Below, in pieces: positions 51,654 through 60,182 of a stretch of 64,000 bases of DNA. The stretch is taken from NCBI GenBank assembly GCA_937896895.1, contig CALBNV010000078.1, forward strand, positions 13,972 through 77,971, in the 5' to 3' direction. Below the pieces are notes generated by a model. That model was not told the DNA's origin. It did not search any database and saw only the letters and a program-made list of their open reading frames with translations. The translations under genes were made by a program, and so were the position numbers. Each line of letters starts with the position of its first letter. Within the stretch, counting starts at the first letter, position 1. Source of the DNA: an uncultured Bacteroidales bacterium (GTDB lineage Bacteria > Bacteroidota > Bacteroidia > Bacteroidales > F082).

Positions 51654-52622
51654 ATGTTAAATATTAAATTATATACGTTAATGCCATTACTACCGCGCAT
51701 ATATTACGATTGCAAACGCTTTTGGAAGCATCAGCAAGAGATTGAACAAGATTTCTTGCTACAAGTCCAAAACAATAATGGTGCCTGTCATTATTATAAT
51801 TGGTGGGTAGAGGGAGTGTGCCAGAAGTGGCTCGAAGATTTCATTTCTCAACGAGGTCTCAATCCAAGTAAGCGCAAGATAGCTCTTTGTTCTGTCTTTG
51901 GAGAACTAGAGGTCCTAAATTTAGTGGATGCTGATGTACGAATCTTCTTTTCGGGAGAGAACTTGCATAACCCAAGGCACGCCCAATATGCCGGCTATAT
52001 GTTGGATGGCAAAAGACCCTTTGATTTGGGCATAGGTTTCGACTACTTTGATGATGAAAGATATATCCGATTCCCACTATGGATGATGTATATGTTTGCC
52101 CCTGATTCAACGGAGGATGATATTAGAAAAAAATGTGAATTACTTCGTTATCCTCAGATTGGACAACGTGACAAATTTGCAGCATTGATAGCAAGAGCAG
52201 ATTGGAATGGGAAGAGAGGCGAATTAGCAGATACAATGTCTAAATATGGTGAAATTAAGTATCCCAGCGCTTTTAGGCATAATGATGAAACTCTTAAGGC
52301 ATCTTTTAATGATGATAAGATTGCTTATCTTAAGCAGTTCAAATTCAATATCTGCCCGGAGAATACCAATGCAATGGGCTATGTTACAGAGAAAATCTTT
52401 GAATCCATTAGTGCAGGATGTATTCCTGTATATTGGGGAGCATATAGTAATCCAGAACCTGAAGTTCTTAACTTAGATGCTATTATAATGGATTTAGATA
52501 AGTGTAATTTGAAAGATTATGATAGAATATCTCAACTGCCAAGATTGAAAGATGGGGCAGAGCAATATATAATTAATAATTTTATGAAATTAGAAGAAAA
52601 ATTAAAAGATTTGTGTCAATGA
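51654..52622 (+). CDS. GT10 family fucosyltransferase-like protein
   Basis: 322 residues starting one base after the previous stop. The GT10 C-terminal signature is clear: FKFNICPENTNAMGYVTEKIFESISAGCIPVYWGA. Upstream there is VDADVRIFFSGENLHNPR and a CSVFGELEVL stretch. GT10 enzymes transfer fucose in alpha-1,3/1,4 linkage from GDP-fucose. No GDP-fucose synthesis genes are in the window. Fucosylated surface glycans are common in gut Bacteroidota and can mimic host antigens. Confidence 0.88.
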   Translation: MLNIKLYTLMPLLPRIYYDCKRFWKHQQEIEQDFLLQVQNNNGACHYYNWWVEGVCQKWLEDFISQRGLNPSKRKIALCSVFGELEVLNLVDADVRIFFSGENLHNPRHAQYAGYMLDGKRPFDLGIGFDYFDDERYIRFPLWMMYMFAPDSTEDDIRKKCELLRYPQIGQRDKFAALIARADWNGKRGELADTMSKYGEIKYPSAFRHNDETLKASFNDDKIAYLKQFKFNICPENTNAMGYVTEKIFESISAGCIPVYWGAYSNPEPEVLNLDAIIMDLDKCNLKDYDRISQLPRLKDGAEQYIINNFMKLEEKLKDLCQ

Positions 52623-52703
52623 CAATTCCATTGAATTAGATAGGATATTCAACATAGATGCAAGGGTAATTACGTGAATTGACAGAAGGATTACCGCATG
52701 GTG

Positions 52704-52720
52704 TTCCCGCTTAACGGGAA
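52704..52720. terminator. Small hairpin between the GT10 and YhcG genes
   Basis: TTCCCG/CGGGAA with a CTTAA loop. There is no T-tract, so it is a weak candidate. Confidence 0.25.
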
Positions 52721-52776
52721 AATCGTGTACTTGAGTTAATTTAACCGCAAAAGAAAAACGAAAAAAATTATATGAT

Positions 52777-53832
52777 ATGGGAAATGCCATAATCAAACCA
52801 ACCTCTACCATCTCAACGGAGGCAAATTCTGAGATTAAAAAAATTCTAGATGGTCTCCGTCAGTTGATTGAAACAACCAAACAACAAGTGCTTGTATATG
52901 TCAATCAACAGGTAAGCCTTCAGTACTATTCTGTTGGTAAATACATTGTTGAGAATCTGCATGCTGATGCATATTCTGACTATGGCAAACAGATTCTTGC
53001 GACACTGTCGCAAACATTGCAGCGCGAATATGGTGGTGGCTATTCATATTCAGCCTTGACACGTATGATATATGTATCAAAACGCTTTGATAAAGAAAAG
53101 TTTGTGACACTGTCGCAAACATTGAGTTGGAGCCATTTTCTGGAACTGGCGGCTATTGAAGACGATACTAAACGACTCTTTTACGAAAAAATTGCGACAG
53201 CAAAACATTGGAGTGTTCGTGCATTGCGAGACAATATCAACAAAATGTATTATGAGCGTACATTGATTGCTGCAAAGCCTCAAGATGAGATTATTGAAAC
53301 ATTAGAGAACACCTCTATTGAGAATAATGTAGATGTTCAATTAAAATCTTCGTATATCTTGGACTTTCTTGGATTAACCGGCTATTATAGTGAAGAAGAA
53401 TTAGAAGATGCCATTTTGGTAAACCTTGAGAGATTTTTATTGGAGTTGGGGGAAGGGTTTACATTTGAGGCTCGCCAGAAGAGATTCACCATAGACAGTA
53501 TAGATTACAAATTGGACTTGCTATTTTTCCATCGCAAGTTGAATCGTTTGGTGGCGATTGACCTTAAGTTGGGTAAGTTCTTGCCGGAGTATAAAGGTCA
53601 GATGGAGTTGTATTTGAAGTATCTGCAACGAAACGAGATGGAAGATCATGAAAACCCTCCGATAGGACTAATTTTATGTTCAGAAGGTAACACGGAGCAT
53701 GTGGAACTGATGATGTTGGGAGAGGATAATATCAAAGTGGCACAATATGTTACTCAATTACCAGATAAGCAGTGGTTTATAGATAAACTCAATCGCTCTA
53801 TCGCTATTGCTCAGGCAAATAAGCCTAAATGA
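52777..53832 (+). CDS. YhcG/DUF1016 family PD-(D/E)XK nuclease
   Basis: 351 residues. The N-terminal DUF1016 helical region has YSVGKYIVENLHADAYSDYGKQIL, YSALTRMIYVSKRF, SWSHFLELAAIEDDTKRLFYEKIA and WSVRALRDNI. The C-terminal nuclease domain has FTIDSIDYKLDLLFFHRKLNRLVAIDLKLGKFLPEYKGQMELYLKY, with the D...D-x-K core. Such proteins are tied to mobile and defence DNA, not sugar metabolism, so it is probably a passenger. A 19-bp sequence inside it is exactly repeated (53001-53019 and 53105-53123), encoding TLSQTL twice. Confidence 0.9.
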   Translation: MGNAIIKPTSTISTEANSEIKKILDGLRQLIETTKQQVLVYVNQQVSLQYYSVGKYIVENLHADAYSDYGKQILATLSQTLQREYGGGYSYSALTRMIYVSKRFDKEKFVTLSQTLSWSHFLELAAIEDDTKRLFYEKIATAKHWSVRALRDNINKMYYERTLIAAKPQDEIIETLENTSIENNVDVQLKSSYILDFLGLTGYYSEEELEDAILVNLERFLLELGEGFTFEARQKRFTIDSIDYKLDLLFFHRKLNRLVAIDLKLGKFLPEYKGQMELYLKYLQRNEMEDHENPPIGLILCSEGNTEHVELMMLGEDNIKVAQYVTQLPDKQWFIDKLNRSIAIAQANKPK

Positions 53833-53906
53833 GAATTACTCCTCACATAATCTCTCTCCCCATCCTTGATGAACGAGGGTACAAAACAGGCTAAATAGCA
53901 AAAAAA

Positions 53907-54094
53907 AGTACAAAAAAATGAACAATTTTGGCTGATATATTTTGATGTGTCATTTATTTTTTTGTACTTCTGCAACCGCTATTGAATTAATGGTTATTGC
54001 ATAATTTTAGTCAGATGACACATACACAGGTTTGGTGTTGGAACGTTATTTCCGTCAACAAATGGCAGAGACATTGTTAAAAAAAGACGAATAA
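53907..54094 (+). pseudogene. Remnant of a DUF234-type ATPase with its promoter
   Basis: A perfect 14-bp inverted repeat (AAGTACAAAAAAAT at 53907-53920 and its complement at 53956-53969) overlaps a near-consensus -7 box (TACTTCTG, 53965-53972). Further on, an open stretch reads DDTYTGLVLERYFRQQMAE, like the C-terminal region of DUF234 ATPases, and stops just before the next gene. The layout is that of an ATPase gene reduced by internal deletion, similar to 45886-46746. The fragment is short, so the family call is tentative. Confidence 0.4.
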
Positions 54095-55090
54095 ATGAAG
54101 TTTTCAATCGTTATACCGGTGTACAACACCGCATTATATTTGCGTGAGTGCTTAGATTCCATTTTTACGCAGGACTATCACGATTGTGAAGTGATTTGCG
54201 TGAATGATGGTAGTAAAGATAATTCGTTGGATATATTGAACGAATATCAGCAACAATACCCTGATAACATGGTTGTGCTAACACAACCTAATCAAGGTCA
54301 ATCAGTGGCTCGTAATACGGCATTGGATATCGCAACGGGTGAATATGTAGTTTTTTTAGATAGTGATGACTATTTTTTACCTAATGCCATAAAAGAAATA
54401 ACCTCTCTAACATTAGAATTTCCTCAGTGTGATGTCATTTATGTAGATAATGCGCATGATTCAACATTAAACAAGCGCTTATATTTTATACCTTCATCAA
54501 TAAGTCCAATGCCGTTACGTGGGATGTTTGATTATTTTGGGGTCAATTTCAAAAAAACACCCGCAGGGTGTGTGTGGGGGGGAATCTATAAAAGAGCATT
54601 TCTAAATATCCATAATCTGCGTATGCTTCCTGGAGTACAATATGAGGATGAACTCTTTGTGGCGACCGCATATACATTAGATGGCATTGGAGTTGCTAAG
54701 CATTTAGAATATCCGTATTATTATTATCGAACTAATCGAGAAGGGTCAACAACAACATCTCTTGCGTTACATAATTTCACAGATAGGCAGATTGTATGTC
54801 GAGCGATGCATAAGGTGTTTGAAGATGCTTGCTTGCAGACTCCTGTGCGTAAGCATTTGATATTTAATTTGTATTTGAACTACCTTTGTGATGCATACCT
54901 TTATGGATTTAAAAGGCAATCGAAAAGGTATTTCGACAAATATGATTTGAGACTCATGCGACAATGTATAATGGAACCACGAGATCGTAAATTGGTCAAA
55001 TTGGCTACAATTCATCCGATGTTTATGGCTGCTTACAAGACCGATAACCTGCCATCTTGGGTTCGTCGTTTTATAAACCGTTTTCTATAA
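54095..55090 (+). CDS. Glycosyltransferase family 2 with in-frame G7 tract
   Basis: 331 residues: KFSIVIPVYNTALYLRECLDSI, CVNDGSKDNS near residue 40, QSVARNTALDIATGEYVVFLDSDDYF near 85-100 and YEDELFVATAY near 190. A run of seven G after alternating GT (54576-54582) encodes the VWGG part of GCVWGGIYKRAF, the usual WGK-I-Y-like motif of this group. The frame is open here; a slip of one base would truncate the enzyme in its second half. Confidence 0.88.
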   Translation: MKFSIVIPVYNTALYLRECLDSIFTQDYHDCEVICVNDGSKDNSLDILNEYQQQYPDNMVVLTQPNQGQSVARNTALDIATGEYVVFLDSDDYFLPNAIKEITSLTLEFPQCDVIYVDNAHDSTLNKRLYFIPSSISPMPLRGMFDYFGVNFKKTPAGCVWGGIYKRAFLNIHNLRMLPGVQYEDELFVATAYTLDGIGVAKHLEYPYYYYRTNREGSTTTSLALHNFTDRQIVCRAMHKVFEDACLQTPVRKHLIFNLYLNYLCDAYLYGFKRQSKRYFDKYDLRLMRQCIMEPRDRKLVKLATIHPMFMAAYKTDNLPSWVRRFINRFL

Positions 55091-55091
55091 T

Positions 55092-56024
55092 ATGCTCCGC
55101 CTGTCATTCATAGTGCCATTTTACAATGTAGAGCTCTATATAGAGGAATGCATACGTTCATTGTATAACCAAGATGTTCCGTGGGAGGAGTATGAGGTTA
55201 TCTGCATTGACGATTGTTCCCCTGATGGCTCTCGTGCCATTGTGGAACGGCTGCAACAAGAGTATCCCACACTCAAATTCCTGCGTACACCCGAAAATCT
55301 TCGTCAAGGTGGCGCTCGTAATATGGGCTTAGATATTGCGCAAGGAAAATACATTTGGTTCGTTGATTCCGATGATTATATTATTCCAAATTGTTTAGGT
55401 AGATTGCTTAAACAGGCAGAAGAAGAAAATTTAGATATACTGGATTTTGATTTTGATGCGGACTGGTTGAAACAATCTTTTCGAAAGAATGTAGAGTCGT
55501 TTGATATGGGGATTTGTTCTGGCACTGAGTATGTGTTTGATGAATCACATGGTGGCAGATGGAGTTGGAGATGCTCGTGTGTGTGTGGGGGGCTTATCAA
55601 GCGAACTTTGATGGAAGGTTTGCGTTTCAGGGAGAATGTTCAATATGAAGATAATGATTTTGCCCTATTAATGTATGCTAAAGCACAACGAGTGCATCAT
55701 ATTGTTGATAAACCATATTATTATCGGGTGGTAGAAGAATCAACGGTACATTCGGAGGTGACTCTAAAAAATGTTTTATATGATGTTGCTTTGATAAAGG
55801 AATACGTTGTTCTATTGTTACAAAATTTATGGACAGATATTCGATGGAAAATGGGGGTTCAAGAATTATTAAATTATAGTGCCCAACAAGCATATTGCAA
55901 ATTACAACGATGCTCTAAAGAAAATAAACAACATTTTTATAAAAAACGTATGGGATATATTCCTTACGCATGGCGTTGGATGAATTGGCGATTATGGATA
56001 AAGTTATTAATTCCAATAGAATAA
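55092..56024 (+). CDS. Glycosyltransferase family 2 with in-frame G6 tract
   Basis: 310 residues: LRLSFIVPFYNVELYIEECIRSL, CIDDCSPDGS, RQGGARNMGLDIAQGKYIWFVDSDDYI and YEDNDFALLMYAKA. GT-repeats followed by six G (55585-55590) encode CVCGGLIKRTL at the same point in the fold as the G7 tract of the preceding gene. It starts one base after that gene's stop and is followed by the GT4 gene at 4 bases. Confidence 0.88.
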   Translation: MLRLSFIVPFYNVELYIEECIRSLYNQDVPWEEYEVICIDDCSPDGSRAIVERLQQEYPTLKFLRTPENLRQGGARNMGLDIAQGKYIWFVDSDDYIIPNCLGRLLKQAEEENLDILDFDFDADWLKQSFRKNVESFDMGICSGTEYVFDESHGGRWSWRCSCVCGGLIKRTLMEGLRFRENVQYEDNDFALLMYAKAQRVHHIVDKPYYYRVVEESTVHSEVTLKNVLYDVALIKEYVVLLLQNLWTDIRWKMGVQELLNYSAQQAYCKLQRCSKENKQHFYKKRMGYIPYAWRWMNWRLWIKLLIPIE

Positions 56025-56028
56025 AAAC

Positions 56029-57186
56029 ATGAAGATTTTATATATTACATCCCATTTTAATCCCTTTGATGTCTCCACAGGATCTGGGCAACGATATAAT
56101 TTGTTGTTGCGTGCATGTGCCCACTTGGGGGACGTCGATGTGATTACTTTCGCAAATGATGTACAATCTGATATCCCCAATGTTGATGTAGTATATAGTC
56201 AGTATTGCCCACTGAAGCTACATGAAGGACGATGGAATCGATTTAAAAGACTTTTACGGCCTTGGAGTTTGTACTCTTTTTTTGAAAAAGATGAACAACG
56301 CGCTGCTATTGTGGAAAATATTATTCAACAAAATAGTTACGACCTAATTTTGGTACGTTATATTCCCATTGTTTGTGAATGTGGTTTACTTAAGTATGTT
56401 GATAAATTAGTTGTTGATGTGGATGATGATCCTATTGATGTTCAACAGACATTATCTAAAAATGCACATTCTAAACGTGCGCAATTGTATTATCGAATAC
56501 TATCTCGCCTGATGGCACAAACTATAAATGCTTTCTTGAATAAGGTTCGTTTCGCTTTTTTTCCCAATGCGCGACAAGTGAGGGGGAAACATGCTGCATA
56601 TTTACCCAACGTGCCGTTCTATGAGGTTAAATCTTTATCTCCTATAGAAGGGCATAACCATCGTATTTTCTTTGTGGGTGACTTAAAATACACACCCAAT
56701 GTGTTGGGCGTAGAACACTTTGTAAAAGACGTTTTCCCTTGTATTCGAGAGCAAATTACAGATGCGGAATTCTATTTGGCAGGGCGCAATTACGGAGAAG
56801 AATGGCAACATAAAATGGAGAGCATAGAGGGTGTCCATGTGTTGGGATTTGTGGAAGATTTGCATTCTGAATATGAGCGGAGCAATGTCTGTGTTGTGCC
56901 TGTGTACTCCGGTGCCGGAACCAATATTAAGGTGTTGGAAGCATTACGTATGAATCGGGCATGTGTTGTTTCCGAAGAAGCTACTCGAGGATTCCACGAT
57001 ATATTAATAGATAGAAAAGATTATTTTGTAGCGTATGATGATGAGCAATTTATTGAATATGTTTGTCTTTTGTTGCAAAATAGAGACAAGTCTGTTGCTG
57101 TGGCGCAACAAGGGTATGAGTCTGTAAATAAAAATTATTCCATTACAGTATTTAATAATATCGTACGACAATCATTAAAAAAATAA
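56029..57186 (+). CDS. Glycosyltransferase family 4 (GT-B), second paralogue
   Basis: 385 residues, parallel along the whole length to the 43643 gene: KILYITSHFNPFDVSTGSGQRYN, VDVDDDPIDV, IFFVGDLKYTPNVLGVEHF, VHVLGFVEDLHSEYE and VPVYSGAGTNIKVLEALRMNRACVV. It has the same GT-B architecture with a C-terminal nucleotide-sugar site. Being a duplicate flanked by GT2 genes, like its partner, it suggests that a block of the locus was copied. Confidence 0.88.
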   Translation: MKILYITSHFNPFDVSTGSGQRYNLLLRACAHLGDVDVITFANDVQSDIPNVDVVYSQYCPLKLHEGRWNRFKRLLRPWSLYSFFEKDEQRAAIVENIIQQNSYDLILVRYIPIVCECGLLKYVDKLVVDVDDDPIDVQQTLSKNAHSKRAQLYYRILSRLMAQTINAFLNKVRFAFFPNARQVRGKHAAYLPNVPFYEVKSLSPIEGHNHRIFFVGDLKYTPNVLGVEHFVKDVFPCIREQITDAEFYLAGRNYGEEWQHKMESIEGVHVLGFVEDLHSEYERSNVCVVPVYSGAGTNIKVLEALRMNRACVVSEEATRGFHDILIDRKDYFVAYDDEQFIEYVCLLLQNRDKSVAVAQQGYESVNKNYSITVFNNIVRQSLKK

Positions 57187-57192
57187 TTGTAT

Positions 57193-58074
57193 ATGGAAAA
57201 TCTTGTTACTGTTATAGTGCCGTCATATAAAAGAGCTCATTTGTTAAGTAAAACTATTCCAACCTACCTGCAAGAAGGTGTTAAGGAACTCATCTTGGTT
57301 GATGACTGCTCTCCTGATAATACAGCGGAAGTGGTGAAAAATTTGCAAACTCAATATCCGCAAATTAAGTATATTCGTCAACCGAAAAATATGAAACAAC
57401 CATCTGCCAAAAATCGAGGATTAGATGAGGTGACTACTGAGTGGGTTTATTTTGGTGATGATGATAGTTTGTTGTATCCGGGTAGTATTAAAACGCTATA
57501 TGATACCTGTATTCAATATAATGCTGATATTTGTGGAGCAGCTGCTTATTATATGATTCCTGGCGACGAAAAAATGTCATTGGAAGAATATGTACACAAA
57601 TACAAAAAATATACAGATGACATAACAAAGATAGTTAACTTATCTGCCTTGAAAGCGAATTTCTCATTGTCAACGTATGAACCGATTGAAGTACCTTTAT
57701 GTCAAGCTTGTTTGTTAATGAAATCCGATTTGGCGAAATCGGTTAAATTTGACCCCTTCTATTTAGGTAATGCATATAGAGAGGAAACCGATTTTATTGT
57801 TCGATGTGCAGCCAAAGGTGCAAAAATAATGTATAATTCCGAAGCTGCTCAAATAAACCTTCCGTCAAATATGTCCACAGGTGGCTCCCATACCAAAACA
57901 GCATGGGATTATCGAAAAGATATCATAACCAATACATGGCGATTTCTTAAGATTAATTATCCATTTCTGCAAGAGAAATATCACTTAAAAAAGAGTATAT
58001 ATCGTATGCAGTGGGAGTGTACATGGCGTGAAGTTAAAAGGCAAATCAAGTATTATTACAATATAATTTTGTGA
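57193..58074 (+). CDS. Glycosyltransferase family 2
   Basis: About 293 residues from the ATG at 57193; a TTG at 57187 would add two residues. ENLVTVIVPSYKRAHLLSKTI starts the GT-A domain, with LVDDCSPDNT near residue 36 and YFGDDDSLLYPGS near 85. SAKNRGLDEVTTEWVYF is the usual segment before the acidic motif, and YREETDFIVRCAAKGAKI lies near residue 200. It is 6 bases ahead of the propeller gene. Confidence 0.87.
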   Translation: MENLVTVIVPSYKRAHLLSKTIPTYLQEGVKELILVDDCSPDNTAEVVKNLQTQYPQIKYIRQPKNMKQPSAKNRGLDEVTTEWVYFGDDDSLLYPGSIKTLYDTCIQYNADICGAAAYYMIPGDEKMSLEEYVHKYKKYTDDITKIVNLSALKANFSLSTYEPIEVPLCQACLLMKSDLAKSVKFDPFYLGNAYREETDFIVRCAAKGAKIMYNSEAAQINLPSNMSTGGSHTKTAWDYRKDIITNTWRFLKINYPFLQEKYHLKKSIYRMQWECTWREVKRQIKYYYNIIL

Positions 58075-58080
58075 GCAATT

Positions 58081-59117
58081 ATGTTTACTCCAATCCAAAT
58101 AGATATACCTAATTTTCTTCCTAATCATCCGTGGCATCCTTCTGTTGTATATATTGAAGATGGTTGGAATGGACATCAGTGGTGGTTGGCTCAAACACCT
58201 TTCTCACCAAACAATGTCCCCCCCCCCCTTATAAAGATAGGTGGGAGTTACCTTGTATTCATTATTCCGATGATGGAATACATTGGCAATCTATTGATGC
58301 AAATCCTATTGATGATATTTCTGAAGAACTAATAAAGAATTATGGCTATTTGAGTGATCCTCATTTGATTTTGGTAAATGATGTTTTGTATTGCTACTAT
58401 CGATTAATGTCGGATTGGGATAAACAGACAACAATCTATCTTAAACGTTCTATGGATGGAATACATTGGTCTGATAGGGAGGTTGTATGTTCTGTTATGT
58501 CTGCAGAGAGAGAAATCGTATCACCTGCGATAGTGTGGAAGGATGGTAAGTTTCGTATGTATTATGTCGATGGACATTTTACTAACCTAAATCGAGGCAT
58601 TCAGATGTGTGAATCAATGGATGGGGTGCATTTTGGAGAACCTTTTCGAGTTAATTATTCCACTGCTTATATATCCAATCCTGTTATTCCCTGGCACATA
58701 GATGTACAACGTATAGGCGAGAAGGTATATATGGTGCTTTACGATCAAGAACAGGAGAGTTTATTTTTGCTACAATCAATAGATGGCATTCGCTTTGAAA
58801 TACAACAAAAATTATTGCAGGTGTCTAAAATGTGGGGATGTTTTTATAACAAAAAGCTCTATCGCGCTTGTCTTGTACACGTTGGTCACGTATTTCGTGT
58901 GTATTTTTCCGCGACAAATGGCGAGAGCTCGCACATTGGATTGATGGAATTGCAATCGGATGGACAATATCGTGTTGTAGATTGTTTAAGGGGAAGTGAA
59001 CATAATAGATTTATATGTATGATGTTAAAGCAAGATGTGTATCATTTATATAAGAGATTTAGACATATTATTGCTAAGAAAATAAAAAAAGATCTAAAAA
59101 GATTACACAAAGCATGA
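58081..59117 (+). CDS. Five-bladed propeller (GH43/GH32-like) protein, frameshifted at C11 tract
   Basis: The start at 58081 gives FTPIQIDIPNFLPNHPWHPSVVYIEDGWNGHQWWLA and runs into eleven C (58218-58228), after which the frame is lost. The main body is open in another frame to 59117 with repeated Asp-box-like strands: IHYSDDGIHW, KRSMDGIHWS, CESMDGVHFGEP and LLQSIDGIRF. With C9 the two parts join as NNVPPPYKDRWELP. Such propellers are found in glycan-processing enzymes and in proteins of polysaccharide loci; its activity is unknown. Switching by slippage is likely. Confidence 0.78.
58218..58228 (+). repeat. C11 homopolymer tract in the propeller gene
   Basis: Eleven C that separate the N-terminal and main frames. 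Nine or twelve C would restore one continuous frame. Confidence 0.88.
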
Positions 59118-59149
59118 TATCCGTCGTCTGTCCATTATATAACAAATAA
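59114..59149 (+). pseudogene. GT2 N-terminal scar
   Basis: An ATGA overlap with the propeller stop opens a frame reading MISVVCPLYNK and then TAA. This is the start of a GT2 enzyme cut off after eleven residues. It resembles the scars at 46937 and 62567. Confidence 0.5.
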
Positions 59150-59177
59150 AAGTAGCATCTTTGCAGTCGAAATCAGA

Positions 59178-59246
59178 ATCTTCAAACAAGGAAGTGAAAA
59201 ATCTTCAAACACGGAAGCAGTAATTCTTCAAAAAACGCATCATAGA
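59178..59246. repeat. Three-copy 23-bp repeat
   Basis: ATCTTCAAACAAGGAAG at 59178, a one-base variant at 59201 and a poorer copy (TTCTTCAAAA) at 59224, with an exact 23-bp period. It shares the period, though not the sequence, of the array at 30354-30537. A GCATCTTTGCAG just upstream looks like a damaged -7 box. Confidence 0.6.
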
Positions 59247-59288
59247 TGATTTATTAGAATTTTACTAATTGGATGAAACAGTGTAAAT

Positions 59289-60182
59289 ATGAAAAATAAT
59301 ACTCCAAAAATCTCTATCATCCTTCCTTGCTACAATGGTGCCGATATGCTCGGCGGTGCCATAGAGAGTGTACAAGCTCAAACCTTTAAGGATTGGGAAC
59401 TTATCATCGTCAATGACTGCTCCTCCGACAATACCTTAGAGGTCGCTAATGCGTATGCAGCAAAAGATGAGCGTATCCGTGTATTCTCTAATGAGCATAA
59501 CTCTAAGCTTCCGGCTACCCTCAACCATGGCTTCCGCGAAGCACGTGGCGAGTATTGGACATGGACTTCGGATGACAATCTGCTGTTGCCTACTATGCTG
59601 GAAGAAATGAATGCGTATTTGGATGAACATCCGGAGGTCGGATTCTTAGTAGGAGACGAGCAGTATATTGATATGCAGGGTAGGGTGTTGGATACCCATG
59701 TCGTTCCTGATGATGTTGCTTTGCGTTTGCCGTTGAATTGTATCATTGGTGCTTGTTTCATGTATCGGGCTGAGATTGCCAAGCGGATTGGTGAATATCG
59801 TGTGGACCTTTTCTTAGCTGAGGACTTTGAGTATTTCCTGCGTCTCAATGATAACTGCAAATTAGTTCATTTGCCGCGTGTGCTATATCAATATCGTGCC
59901 AACCCGGGCTCTTTAACGGCTACTAAACAAAAGGAAATAGCAGAATGCCTATGCCGATTTAGGATTGAATATTTGCCTAAGGCGGAGGCGCATTTTGCTG
60001 CGTATCCACAATATTTGACTTTATATTACTATCGCATTATTGACCATTTGTCAGGTAAGGACTTCTGGCACTATTATTGGCGTTTTGCTAAGCAGCTTCC
60101 ATGGAAGTTTGGTGCCAAGTATATCTTCATTCACCTGCCGCATCGTATAATGCAGAAGTTGCAAGGAAAAACACTTAAATAA
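59289..60182 (+). CDS. Glycosyltransferase family 2
   Basis: 297 residues: PKISIILPCYNGADMLGGAIESV, IVNDCSSDNT near residue 41, LPATLNHGFREARGEYWTWTSDDNLLLP near 80-100 and AEDFEYFLRLNDNCKLVHLPRVLYQYR near 180. Its base composition is closer to the start of the window than the AT-rich transferases before it. The TAA overlaps the next ATG (TAATG), so it forms a coupled set with the deacetylase-like and wecB genes. Confidence 0.88.
   Translation: MKNNTPKISIILPCYNGADMLGGAIESVQAQTFKDWELIIVNDCSSDNTLEVANAYAAKDERIRVFSNEHNSKLPATLNHGFREARGEYWTWTSDDNLLLPTMLEEMNAYLDEHPEVGFLVGDEQYIDMQGRVLDTHVVPDDVALRLPLNCIIGACFMYRAEIAKRIGEYRVDLFLAEDFEYFLRLNDNCKLVHLPRVLYQYRANPGSLTATKQKEIAECLCRFRIEYLPKAEAHFAAYPQYLTLYYYRIIDHLSGKDFWHYYWRFAKQLPWKFGAKYIFIHLPHRIMQKLQGKTLK

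Noticed and set aside
53001..53123. Two exact 19-bp copies inside the YhcG gene as a mobile-element footprint
   Set aside because: They encode the same TLSQTL motif in a coherent protein and may reflect internal domain repetition.
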